Below are positions 33,229-40,908 of a DNA stretch of 64,000 nucleotides, in pieces (the stretch's first letter is position 1; the number at the start of each line of letters is the position of its first letter). The notes under the pieces were generated by a model. It worked only from the letters and a program-made list of their open reading frames with translations, did no database searches and had not been told where the DNA came from. The translations under genes were made by a program, and so were the position numbers. The stretch is from positions 43,507-107,506 of the forward strand of contig CANQOB010000001.1 of the NCBI GenBank assembly GCA_947625385.1, in the 5' to 3' direction. The stretch is from an uncultured Clostridia bacterium. Its GTDB lineage: Bacteria; Bacillota; Clostridia; Christensenellales; Borkfalkiaceae.

Positions 33229-33756
33229 ATGAAATCACGCTCGAAACGGCTTCTTCTGGGTCTTTTTCTCGCGGCGATCGGTTCGGTCACCGTTTTTTTT
33301 GCCGTGCGCGCGCACTTCCGCAGACCGTACCGGGAGCTCGTCGAGCGCTCCGGGGTTCCCCCCTCCCTCGTCTATGCCGTCATGCTCGCGGAGAGCGGGT
33401 TCGACGAGGACGCCCAAAGCGGCGCGGGCGCGATGGGTCTCATGCAGCTCATGCCCGCCACGGCGGAATTCATCTGCGCGCGGGAAAACATCGTCTATGA
33501 ACAGGGACGTCTCTTCGAGGGCGAGTACAATGCAACGCTGGGGAGCCTGTACTTGCGCTATCTCACGCAAAAATTCCCGGTCGAGGCGACGGCGCTCGCC
33601 GCTTACAATGCGGGAGAGGGCGTCGTCTCCGCCTGGCTGAAAGACGGCGAATACTCTTCCGACGGAAAAACGCTTTTGCGCATCCCCTATCCGGAGACCG
33701 AGAAGTTCGTAAAAAAAGTCTTGAAATTTCGGAAAATCTATGATTTTTTCTATTGA
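33229..33756 (+). CDS. Lytic transglycosylase, Slt family
   Basis: 175 residues: N-terminal membrane anchor (about 8-27) and an SLT domain beginning YAVMLAESGFDEDAQSG (catalytic Glu in AES), then GAMGLMQLMPATAEF and ALAAYNAGEGVV. It cleaves peptidoglycan glycan strands outside the membrane. GGG directly precedes the ATG, too close for a normal ribosome site. A possible sigma-E -10 lies seven bases upstream, suggesting sporulation-time expression (inference). The longer upstream reading is rejected: it overlaps the SPT-like gene out of frame and crosses the terminator. Confidence 0.85.
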   Translation: MKSRSKRLLLGLFLAAIGSVTVFFAVRAHFRRPYRELVERSGVPPSLVYAVMLAESGFDEDAQSGAGAMGLMQLMPATAEFICARENIVYEQGRLFEGEYNATLGSLYLRYLTQKFPVEATALAAYNAGEGVVSAWLKDGEYSSDGKTLLRIPYPETEKFVKKVLKFRKIYDFFY

Positions 33757-33762
33757 TATTTG

Positions 33763-33791
33763 TTGACTTTTTTTTCGGAATGCGGTACAAT
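33763..33791 (+). promoter_or_regulatory. tRNA-Leu promoter
   Basis: TTGACT (33763-33768), 17 bp, TACAAT (33786-33791); tRNA begins 24 bp later. Confidence 0.75.
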
Positions 33792-33815
33792 AACAACGCT
33801 GCCGTTGATTGATAT

Positions 33816-33899
33816 GCGGTCGTGGCGGAATTGGCAGACGCGCAAGACTAAGGATCTTGTGGGATGACCGTGCAGGTTCAACTCCTGTCGACCGCACCA
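33816..33899 (+). tRNA. tRNA-Leu (anticodon AAG)
   Basis: Cloverleaf readable: acceptor GCGGTCG pairs with CGACCGC; D-loop TGGCAGACGCG; anticodon stem CAAGA/TCTTG around loop CTAAGGA, giving anticodon AAG; long class II variable arm; T-stem GCAGG/CCTGT with TTCAACT loop; encoded ACCA end. AAG for leucine needs A34-to-inosine editing by TadA to read CUC and CUU. The downstream region holds an AT-rich insert, consistent with tRNA genes as insertion sites, though no att repeat was found. Confidence 0.95.
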
Positions 33900-33910
33900 A
33901 AGTCAGTATG

Positions 33911-33960
33911 ATCCGAACCAAATACTCTAAGCGAGTGAATGGTTCGGATTTACTTTTTAT
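33911..33960 (+). terminator. Stem-loop terminator after tRNA-Leu
   Basis: Ten-base-pair arms ATCCGAACCA / TGGTTCGGAT, 19-nt loop, then a T-rich tail. Confidence 0.65.
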
Positions 33961-33978
33961 TTGTGAGTGTCTTGCTAC

Positions 33979-34007
33979 TTGCGTTTTTCCTATTTTTATG
34001 GTATAAT
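33979..34007 (+). promoter_or_regulatory. Promoter of the double-TIR gene
   Basis: TTGCGT (33979-33984), 17 bp, TATAAT (34002-34007). Confidence 0.75.
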
Positions 34008-34036
34008 GAAATCATAAATAGATTTGGAGGATTATT

Positions 34037-34819
34037 ATGAGTAATGCTAATGATAAGCTAACTATCTTTCTTTCTCATTCACATCATGATTACGAAAAAG
34101 TTAGAAAAATAAGAGATATTTTGGAATCTTTAGATTGTGAACCTCTGATCTTTTTCTTAAAATGTCTAGACGATAAGAATGACGAACTAGAACAATTTAT
34201 CAAAGAAGAAATAGAAGCACGAAATATATTTTTATATTGTCAGAGCCATAATTCTAAAAAATCGGAATGGGTCCAAAAAGAATTATCTTATATTAAAAGT
34301 TTTGATGAAAAAAGGCTATATACGATAGATATTGATGACAATTTTAGCAATGGGGTAATTGCTTTCTTGCAGAATATTTCAAATATCATAAAAAGAAATC
34401 ATTTGTTTATTACTTACTCTGAGAATGATTACATGGCAATACAGCCCATTTTTAATTATTTGGTTATGAAGGGCTTTTTAGTAGATTATTCGGGCTTCAC
34501 CGGCTATATTGGCGGCGATGCATGGCATGAATTTGTTGCCGATCCGATTAAAGAAGCATTACGAGAGGGAATTTACATATTTGTTCACTCGTCTGATAAT
34601 CAAAATTCGAAAGAATGTTTAGCCGAGTTACAATATGCTATGCATTTCAAAGATAAATATAATGGGCATATACTATTAATCATTTTATTGAAAGAAAACG
34701 ATTATGAGACGAATTATCAAGAATTTGATTGTTTAGGCGTAAAGAGACTATTTATTCATACCCCTCCAACCGAAAAAGAACTTGAGCAGTTGGTTATACA
34801 TTTAAAGACGATTGATTAA
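34037..34819 (+). CDS. Orphan protein with two TIR-like domains
   Basis: 260 residues with two successive TIR-like units. The first (about 1-115) begins TIFLSHSHHDYEKVRKIRD and contains KKSEWVQKELSYI; the second (about 122-260) begins LFITYSENDYMAIQPIFNYL and contains NSKECLAELQYAM. In each, a Glu follows the Ser/Trp or Cys region where TIR NADases hold their catalytic Glu. GGAGG six bases before ATG. The gene is markedly AT-rich compared with all neighbours and lies between a tRNA and terminators, so it is probably acquired. No ThsA, CBASS or other defence partner adjoins it. A role in NAD-depleting immunity is inference. Confidence 0.8.
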   Translation: MSNANDKLTIFLSHSHHDYEKVRKIRDILESLDCEPLIFFLKCLDDKNDELEQFIKEEIEARNIFLYCQSHNSKKSEWVQKELSYIKSFDEKRLYTIDIDDNFSNGVIAFLQNISNIIKRNHLFITYSENDYMAIQPIFNYLVMKGFLVDYSGFTGYIGGDAWHEFVADPIKEALREGIYIFVHSSDNQNSKECLAELQYAMHFKDKYNGHILLIILLKENDYETNYQEFDCLGVKRLFIHTPPTEKELEQLVIHLKTID

Positions 34820-34900
34820 ATATCAGTTTCGCCACACGCGGCTTTGCCATTCGGCAAATAGGTTGAAAAGGCAGAAGAGCGGCGAACACATTGGGTGACG

Positions 34901-34936
34901 ATCGGGACAGAATGAAAATTCTGTCCGATTTTTTTC
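34901..34936 (+). terminator. Terminator downstream of the TIR gene
   Basis: Stem GACAGAAT / ATTCTGTC extended by CGG/CCG, GAAA loop, then seven T. Confidence 0.85.
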
Positions 34937-35030
34937 GTAATTCCTCTTGTTTTTGCCCGTCAGCGGTGGGTTATCGTTGGAAAATTTACTCGAAAATGTA
35001 AATTTAAGTCATTCTATAAAATCTTCTTTC

Positions 35031-35065
35031 AAAAGCATGCTTTTTGCATGCTTTTGTGCTATAAT
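35031..35065 (+). promoter_or_regulatory. DUF1848 promoter region with hairpin
   Basis: A perfect inverted repeat AAAAGCATGC / GCATGCTTTT (35031-35055) lies just upstream of TATAAT (35060-35065). The -35 is not clear. ATG starts 6 bp after the -10 box. Confidence 0.55.
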
Positions 35066-35071
35066 GAAAGT

Positions 35072-36004
35072 ATGCTTATCAATGTGGGACTTCGGACAGA
35101 TATCGTTTGGTTTTACTCCGATTGGCTCTTCAATCGGTTTCGGGAAGGATACGTATACTCGCGCAATCCGCTCTTCACGAACAAGGTGACTTCGTATCAG
35201 CTCTCTCCCGATAAAGTGGACGCCGTCCTCTTCTGCTCCAAAAATTATGAGCCGGCGCTGCCGCGTCTGCATGAGATCACCAACAGATTCCGGACTCTCT
35301 TCCACTTTACGTTGAACGGCTACGGGCACGACATCGAACCCGCCGTACCGTCGGTCTCCGAGCGGCTCGAAACGCTCAAAGAGCTCTCGAAACTCGTGGG
35401 GAAACAGCGGCTCTTCTGGCGATACGACCCCATCCTCGTCACGCCCCGCTATCCCCCGCGCTGGCACGCCGCCATGTTCGATTACCTCGCGGAGCAAATC
35501 GCGCCCTATGTCAGCGGGTGCATCGTAAATTTTGTCGACGTATTCATCAAACTCTCCTCGAGAATCCCCGAGATCGTCCGTCTGACAGGCGAGGACAAAC
35601 GGCATATCCTGCTCCCCATCGCCGACGCGGCGGAGAGACACAACCTTCCCGTGCGCTGCTGTGCCATGGGCATAGACTATGGGATTCCCCGCCACGGATG
35701 TATCACGCTCGAAGATATTTCCCGCGCAAACGGGTGCAGATTCCGCGATATCAAGCACGCCGGGAACCAGCGCAAGTGTCAATGTATCATCAGCAGGGAT
35801 ATCGGCTGGTACGACTCTTGCCCCGGCGGCTGCCGCTATTGCAATGCGAACCACACGGGAGATGTCCAAGAGAACTTCGAGCGGCACGACCCGCATTCTC
35901 CCCTGCTCATCGGCAGTTTCCTCCCGACGGACAGCCTGTTTTTCAGTCCACAGGAGAGTTTTCTCATCGGAAACGACCGTCAGATCTCCCTTTTCGACCT
36001 ATAA
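35072..36004 (+). CDS. DUF1848 family protein
   Basis: 310 residues of the uncharacterised DUF1848 family, recognised by the N-terminal WFYSDWLFNRFREGYVYSRNP, FCSKNYEPALP, TLNGYGHDIEP and a C-terminal cysteine set including CPGGCRYCNANH and CQCI. The Cys pattern suggests a metal or Fe-S site; function unknown. An ATG eight codons earlier overlaps the promoter; I use ATG 35072, 6 bp after TATAAT with no ribosome site, which implies a leaderless message. Confidence 0.88.
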   Translation: MLINVGLRTDIVWFYSDWLFNRFREGYVYSRNPLFTNKVTSYQLSPDKVDAVLFCSKNYEPALPRLHEITNRFRTLFHFTLNGYGHDIEPAVPSVSERLETLKELSKLVGKQRLFWRYDPILVTPRYPPRWHAAMFDYLAEQIAPYVSGCIVNFVDVFIKLSSRIPEIVRLTGEDKRHILLPIADAAERHNLPVRCCAMGIDYGIPRHGCITLEDISRANGCRFRDIKHAGNQRKCQCIISRDIGWYDSCPGGCRYCNANHTGDVQENFERHDPHSPLLIGSFLPTDSLFFSPQESFLIGNDRQISLFDL

Positions 36005-36036
36005 AAAGACCGCCCCGGGGGGCGGTCTTTATTTTG
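36005..36036. terminator. Bidirectional terminator between DUF1848 and the NOL1/NOP2 gene
   Basis: Long stem AAAGACCGCC / GGCGGTCTTT with GC loop; T-runs both ways. It overlaps the stop codon of the minus-strand methyltransferase. Confidence 0.85.
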
Positions 36037-36892
36037 TGAATTTCGCGATGAAAAAGCCTTCGTACAGCTCGCTCGGACAGACGCAGACCGTGCCAGACGG
36101 CGACGGCAGGAGCGGAATCCCTTCAAAGGGAGCGATGGGAACAAGCGTCGCCCCCGTCTCCCGCAGGAAGCGCAAAACGAGGTCGCCGTCCTCCGCGGGG
36201 AGCACCGAACACGTCGAATAGACGAGCGTTCCGCCCTTTTTCAGCAGGGTAAACGCTTTTTTCAGCAATTTTTCCTGCCGTTTTACGCACTTTGCGAGAT
36301 ACTCCGAGGAAAATCGGACGGGCGCAGCCGCCGAGAGCGTCCCGCTGCCGGTGCAGGGCGCGTCGAGCAAGATCTTATCGAAGGAGAACCCATCTTCGAG
36401 CGCGGAGGCGTCCCGATGGAGCGCAAGGACCCTGTCTGCACCCTGTCTGGCGAGGTTGAACCGCAGGCGGTCGAAGCGAATCTTGTCCCGCTCGCAGGCG
36501 GTGATGAGCGCTTTCCCCTCGGACAGCGCGTACATCTCCGTGGTCTTGCCGCCGGGCGCTGCCGTCATGTCGAGCACGGTCTCCCGCGCGCGGGGCGAAA
36601 GATAGAGCGGAGGCAGCATGGAAGAGAGGCTTTGCAGATAGATCTTCCCCTCTCTGTACAGGTCGGTTCCGGAAAGGTCCGCGCTTTTGCGGAGGAGGAA
36701 GGCACAGTCGTACCACGGCATGGGCTCCAAGTCGAAGCCGTCGGCTTCAAGCGTACGAATCGCCTCCTCGCGCGAAATTTTCAAGGGATTGACGCGCAAA
36801 GAAACGGGGCGTTCCGCAGAATACCCCGTCAAGATCGCTTCATAATGCGGCGCGCCGTAAGAGGCGCGCAGAATGTCATAGAGTTCGTTCAT
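36029..36892 (-). CDS. NOL1/NOP2/sun-family RNA cytosine-5 methyltransferase (RsmF/RsmB-like)
   Basis: 287 residues: SAM motif LDMTAAPGGKTTEMYAL, then DAPCTGSGT (Pro-Cys) and the catalytic VYSTCSVLPAEDG. It should methylate C5 of an rRNA or tRNA cytosine. ATG 36892 overlaps the flavodoxin stop (ATGA). It lacks the extra C-terminal domain that longer RsmF proteins have. Confidence 0.9.
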   Translation of the reverse strand: MNELYDILRASYGAPHYEAILTGYSAERPVSLRVNPLKISREEAIRTLEADGFDLEPMPWYDCAFLLRKSADLSGTDLYREGKIYLQSLSSMLPPLYLSPRARETVLDMTAAPGGKTTEMYALSEGKALITACERDKIRFDRLRFNLARQGADRVLALHRDASALEDGFSFDKILLDAPCTGSGTLSAAAPVRFSSEYLAKCVKRQEKLLKKAFTLLKKGGTLVYSTCSVLPAEDGDLVLRFLRETGATLVPIAPFEGIPLLPSPSGTVCVCPSELYEGFFIAKFTK

Positions 36893-37362
36893 CCGATCAG
36901 GGAGAGCCAAGCTTTAATGTCGCTCTCGGGCGTGATCTGTACGTCGTTTTCGAATTTGACGTTGAGAACGGGTCCGAGATCGGCGCCGCGCAGCGCGCGC
37001 TTGAAATCGCTGGGCGTGTGACCCAGCCAGCCGCCGTTGGTCGCGAACGGGAATACCTTTCTGCCCTTCCAGTTCTTGCCCGTCAAAAAGCTCTTGACTG
37101 CGGGGGCAAACGTGTACCACCATACGGGCGTACCGATGAGGATGACGTCGTACTTATCCAAATCGACTTTATAGGGTTTGAGCTGCGGGATGTAGCCCGT
37201 CGAGACCTCCTGCTTTCCGAGGCCGACGAGGACGTCATGATCGTCCGGATATGCCTTCACGGTATGAAGTTCGAGAACGTCGGCTTTGATCGCGCGGGCG
37301 ATTCTGCGTGCGACCGCACGCGTATTGCCGCCGAGCGAATAATAGACAACCAGTTTTTTCAT
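36889..37362 (-). CDS. Flavodoxin-like protein
   Basis: 157-residue FMN-binding fold: N-terminal phosphate loop YYSLGGNTRAVA, then GTPVWWYTFAPAV and FATNGGWLGHT. Likely an electron carrier or NAD(P)H-linked flavoprotein. ATG 37362 follows GGAGGTGGATC. Good promoter upstream (TTTACA, 17 bp, TATAAT at 37401-37406). Coupled to the methyltransferase gene downstream. Confidence 0.88.
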   Translation of the reverse strand: MKKLVVYYSLGGNTRAVARRIARAIKADVLELHTVKAYPDDHDVLVGLGKQEVSTGYIPQLKPYKVDLDKYDVILIGTPVWWYTFAPAVKSFLTGKNWKGRKVFPFATNGGWLGHTPSDFKRALRGADLGPVLNVKFENDVQITPESDIKAWLSLIG

Positions 37363-37400
37363 GATCCACCTCCGCAAAGTATCCTTGACGATACGATATT

Positions 37401-37429
37401 ATTATATCACACTTTGTTCGAAATGTAAA
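37401..37429 (-). promoter_or_regulatory. Promoter of the flavodoxin gene
   Basis: Minus strand TTTACA (37424-37429), 17 bp, TATAAT (37401-37406). Confidence 0.75.
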
Positions 37430-37472
37430 TAACGGATTTGCAAAATTTTTCCGAAAATAGAGATTTTTTCCG

Positions 37473-38417
37473 TCAGAAGAAGGTCGCGACGACCTGTTCG
37501 GGCGCCTCCGCATAGCGAATCGCGCTCGCAACGAGCACGGGACCCTCCTGCCGATAGATGGGATGGTATCTCAAAAAGACCTGCGCCGTGACGAGCACCC
37601 AATCCTGCGTGCGGAGCGGGAGCCCCGAGGCGTGCAGGCAGACGAGCCCGTTGTAGGCGATATCGGCTTCGCAGCAGGTCATGATGTGTCTGCCGACGAT
37701 GATCGTCCCCTGCTTCATCTTCTTGTCCACGGCGACCAGACCCTTGAAACGGATGACCTTCCCTTCGTATTTGGCGGGATCTTCCGTGAGGTCGCGGTAA
37801 AAATAGGCGTAATCCCTGTCTGCGATCTCCACGATCGGCGCGTCGAGATCGAAGGGAAGCGGGTCGACGATCTCATCATATTCCGCTTTCCCGCCGAGAT
37901 ATTCGTAAATGATCTCCGCGCGGCGCGTGACGGCGCGCACAGTCTTGTGGAATTCGAGCCGATCGTCCTCGGGGCGGAAGCGGTTGAACACCACGGTATC
38001 CGCATACTGAATCTTGTCAAAGACGAGTTGCCGCATGTTGCGGTTATAGCCCAAGAAGGTCGTCGCGTCGAAGAGCGTCATGACCTGCGCGATCAGCCAG
38101 CCGTCCGGCATGGCGTCGAGAAATTTGTCGAATGTCAGCATGCCGTTGTATTCGAGGACGACGCGCTGCGGACGGTGCTTTGCATTGAGTTCCGCAAGCG
38201 TCTTTCCCGAGAGTTCCCCGGCGTCGAGCGTGACGACAACGGAGTTTTTTACGGCAAAACGGGAAGGAACATATTCTTCCTCCCCTTCTTCCAGCACCAA
38301 AAGGAGCGTTTTCGCGCCGTTATCGTCGAAGCGCGGGTCCTCCATGGTCTCCTGTATGAATTTCGTCTTGCCCGCATCGAGAAAACCGAAAAAGCAAAAA
38401 ACGGGAACTTCCCTCAT
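37473..38417 (-). CDS. CobW-type GTPase with a possible DUF1980-like C-terminal domain
   Basis: 314 residues. P-loop GFLDAGKTKFIQE at residues 11-23 marks a CobW/SIMIBI GTPase, but the Cys-x-Cys-Cys metal motif typical of the family is absent. From about residue 205 the segment AYFYRDLTEDPAKYEGKV and IIVGRHIMTCCEADI resembles the TIGR03943/DUF1980 (YcgQ) domain, which would make this a fusion; that match is from memory. Three bp after the second CobW gene. Probably metal-handling; the metal cannot be read. Confidence 0.75.
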   Translation of the reverse strand: MREVPVFCFFGFLDAGKTKFIQETMEDPRFDDNGAKTLLLVLEEGEEEYVPSRFAVKNSVVVTLDAGELSGKTLAELNAKHRPQRVVLEYNGMLTFDKFLDAMPDGWLIAQVMTLFDATTFLGYNRNMRQLVFDKIQYADTVVFNRFRPEDDRLEFHKTVRAVTRRAEIIYEYLGGKAEYDEIVDPLPFDLDAPIVEIADRDYAYFYRDLTEDPAKYEGKVIRFKGLVAVDKKMKQGTIIVGRHIMTCCEADIAYNGLVCLHASGLPLRTQDWVLVTAQVFLRYHPIYRQEGPVLVASAIRYAEAPEQVVATFF

Positions 38418-38420
38418 GAT

Positions 38421-39530
38421 CTACCCCAAAAACAGAGTTTTCAACGCGCTCTCGTCGAGGGCGCAGCCGATGACGCACAGCCTGCCCGTGACGGTCGCGC
38501 CGCCTTCGCGGATATCGGCCTCCTCGGGAACATAGTCGAAGTGCAGCCACGCCGTCCCGCCGTCCACGATGCCCTTTGCGCGGAGAATCTGCCCGTACTT
38601 GCCCGAGGAGAGCGCTTGCAGGATGCGCGCGAGGTCGTCCTTGGAGAACACTTTCGCCGTCTCGACGCCCCAGCTCGAGAACACTTCGTCCGCATGGTGG
38701 TGATGATGACATTCGCACGCGGGGTCGTCGCACTCTTCCCCGTCGTGGTGGTGGTGATGGCAGTGATGTTCATGCTCGTCATCATCGTCGTCGTGGTGAT
38801 GGCAGTGATGTTCATGCTCATCATCGTCGTCGTCATCGTCGTGGTGATGGCAGTGATGTTCGTGCTCGTCATCATCGTCGTCGTCATCGTCGTGGTGATG
38901 TTCGCGCGCTTCCGCGGCAAGACGGGCGAGCTCGGCTTCGAGATTTTCCGTCTGCTGCATCGCGGAGAGAATCTCTTTCCCCGAGAGCTTCTCCCAATCC
39001 GTGGTGACGACGGTCGCCGCGGTATGCCCTCTGAGCAGAGCGACCGCCTCCTCCACCTTGTGGGGGTCGGACGTATGGGAGAGCACGACGCAACTCGCAT
39101 TTTCCACTTGATCGAGGAAAAATTCCCCGAAATTTTTAAGATACACCTTGCATTTTTTCGCGTCCACCACCGTGCAGAAGGCGTTGAGACTGCTTTCGGG
39201 GACGGCGGCGCGCTGCACTGCCTTGATGACGTCGGAGAGCTTGCCGACGCCGGAAGGCTCGATCACGATGCGGTCGGGAGAGAATTTCTCCGCGACTTCT
39301 TTCAGCGCCTTCGAAAAGTCGCCCACGAGAGAACAGCAGATGCAGCCCGAATTCATCTCGGTGATCTCGATGCCCGCATCTTTGAGGAATCCGCCGTCTA
39401 CGCCGATCTCGCCGAATTCATTTTCGATGAGGACGACCTTTTCGCCGGAATAGGCTTCCCGAATGAGTTTTTTGATGAGCGTCGTCTTTCCCGCGCCCAA
39501 AAATCCGGAAATAATATCGATTTTCGTCAT
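38421..39530 (-). CDS. CobW/Zng1-type metal chaperone GTPase with His/Asp-rich repeat
   Basis: 369 residues: P-loop SGFLGAGKTTLIKKL (residues 8-22), the family metal motif GCICC at about 60, and a CobW C-terminal domain at about 300-369. Between them (about residues 208-285) lie repeated units of DEHEHHCHHHD separated by Asp runs, followed by CxxxC pairs and a further His run. This is a long acidic-histidine metal-binding insert, common in zinc, nickel or cobalt chaperones. The codons form a visible DNA repeat at about 38,690-38,905. Operon with the downstream CobW gene. Confidence 0.9.
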   Translation of the reverse strand: MTKIDIISGFLGAGKTTLIKKLIREAYSGEKVVLIENEFGEIGVDGGFLKDAGIEITEMNSGCICCSLVGDFSKALKEVAEKFSPDRIVIEPSGVGKLSDVIKAVQRAAVPESSLNAFCTVVDAKKCKVYLKNFGEFFLDQVENASCVVLSHTSDPHKVEEAVALLRGHTAATVVTTDWEKLSGKEILSAMQQTENLEAELARLAAEAREHHHDDDDDDDDEHEHHCHHHDDDDDDDEHEHHCHHHDDDDDEHEHHCHHHHHDGEECDDPACECHHHHHADEVFSSWGVETAKVFSKDDLARILQALSSGKYGQILRAKGIVDGGTAWLHFDYVPEEADIREGGATVTGRLCVIGCALDESALKTLFLG

Positions 39531-39593
39531 ACATTGCCTCTTGATGACCGGCGCCGCCTTGTTGCCGAAGCAAGCGCGGCCGATTCGGAATTG

Positions 39594-40823
39594 TCAGATC
39601 GCCCAATTCCCGTTTTTGAAGATCTGCACGCGCTCGCCGCTCTTTGTGACGCCCACGATATCGAGGTCCTGCGCGCCGATCATGAAATCGACATGAATGA
39701 GACTGTCGTTGATGCCCTTCGCGTGAATCTCTTCGTTCGTCATGGATTCATACCCTTTCAGGCACTCGTTGAACCCTCTGCCGAGCGCAAGATGGCAGCT
39801 CGCGTTTTCATCGAACAGCGTATTATAGAAGAGAATCCCCGTGTTATTGATGGGCGAATCGAAGGGAATGAGCGCGACTTCGCCGAGGCGGCTCGCCCCC
39901 TCGTCCATGGCGATCATCTTTTCGAGCAACGCCTGATTCTTCTTCGCCCTTACTTCGACGACCTTCCCGCCCTCGAAGCGGACGCAGAAGTCCTCGATGA
40001 GTTCGCCCTGATAGGACAGAGGCTTGGTGGAATACACGACACCCTCCGCATCCCCCGCCTTGGGAGAGATGAAGATCTCCTCCGAAGGGATGTTGGGATT
40101 GAAGGTGTTTCCTTTCAGCGTTTCCTCGCTGCCGCCGCAGAAGCGGCTGTTCTCGATCAATCCGACCTTGAAATCGGTCCCGTTCGAGGAACGGTACTCC
40201 AAAGAAACGAGTTTCAGGCTGTTCAGACGGTCACATTTGGAGGCGAGTTCGTCGTTGTGGAACATCCAATCGCGGACGGGGTCGGCTCCGTCGGCGCGCG
40301 CCGCCTTCAAAATGGCGTCCCAGAGCGCGTCCACCCCGGTATTGCCGAGTTTGAGGTCGGGAAACACCTTTCTCGCCCACGCCCTGCCGGGAACGGCGGC
40401 GATACACCATTGATACCTGTTCTCCATGCGGTCGCGGTAGGGTTTGGTGACCTTGGTGCGCGCGGTGCGGACGGCGGTAAACTTCTCCTGGTCGATGCCC
40501 GCGAGCCCGTCGGGGTCCGAAGATTCGAGGTAGAGCATCGCGGGAAGTTCGTGCGCCTTGTGCTCGAGCTTTTCAAGCTCCCATTTCTCGAACTTTTCCA
40601 GCGTCTCTTCCTTCTGATAGCGATAATCGAGCGGGATGAGCGGATCGTGCGACCACTCGACGGTGACCTTGCCCGCTCCCGCGCGGTAAAGTTCTTCGAC
40701 GACCATCTCGACGAATTCGGGTTGGTCGAGTTCCGCCTGCACGATGACCCACTGTCCGCGACGGACGTTGACCCCGGTCTTGGCGAGCAACTTTGCGTAT
40801 CTGCGCAACTGCAACTTATTCAT
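39594..40823 (-). CDS. M29 family metal aminopeptidase
   Basis: 409 residues of the thermophilic aminopeptidase (AmpS/PepS) class. Metal-site regions: NIPSEEIFISP (Glu), a glutamate in EALLEK-like context, HLALGRGF and NDSLIHVDFMIG (His and Asp). It removes N-terminal residues from peptides in the cytoplasm. ATG at 40823 gives the expected start MNKLQLRRYAKLL. The next gene upstream on the same strand is nrdG. Confidence 0.92.
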   Translation of the reverse strand: MNKLQLRRYAKLLAKTGVNVRRGQWVIVQAELDQPEFVEMVVEELYRAGAGKVTVEWSHDPLIPLDYRYQKEETLEKFEKWELEKLEHKAHELPAMLYLESSDPDGLAGIDQEKFTAVRTARTKVTKPYRDRMENRYQWCIAAVPGRAWARKVFPDLKLGNTGVDALWDAILKAARADGADPVRDWMFHNDELASKCDRLNSLKLVSLEYRSSNGTDFKVGLIENSRFCGGSEETLKGNTFNPNIPSEEIFISPKAGDAEGVVYSTKPLSYQGELIEDFCVRFEGGKVVEVRAKKNQALLEKMIAMDEGASRLGEVALIPFDSPINNTGILFYNTLFDENASCHLALGRGFNECLKGYESMTNEEIHAKGINDSLIHVDFMIGAQDLDIVGVTKSGERVQIFKNGNWAI

Positions 40824-40908
40824 ACTTCACCTCTTTTTCAAAGATATTTTTCGCCGCAAACCGCAATTCTCAACCGATTTGAGGCGTTTTTCGTGCGTTT
40901 ACAAAGTA

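Noticed and set aside
33900..34940. Integrated element with att sites at tRNA-Leu
   Set aside because: No integrase nearby and no repeat of the tRNA 3' end found downstream of the TIR gene.
38690..38905. CRISPR-like or satellite repeat
   Set aside because: The repetition is explained by His, Asp and Glu codons in the CobW protein; no constant repeat with variable spacers.
39531..39593. Zur box before the His-rich CobW gene
   Set aside because: No AT-rich dyad of the Zur type is present in this short gap.
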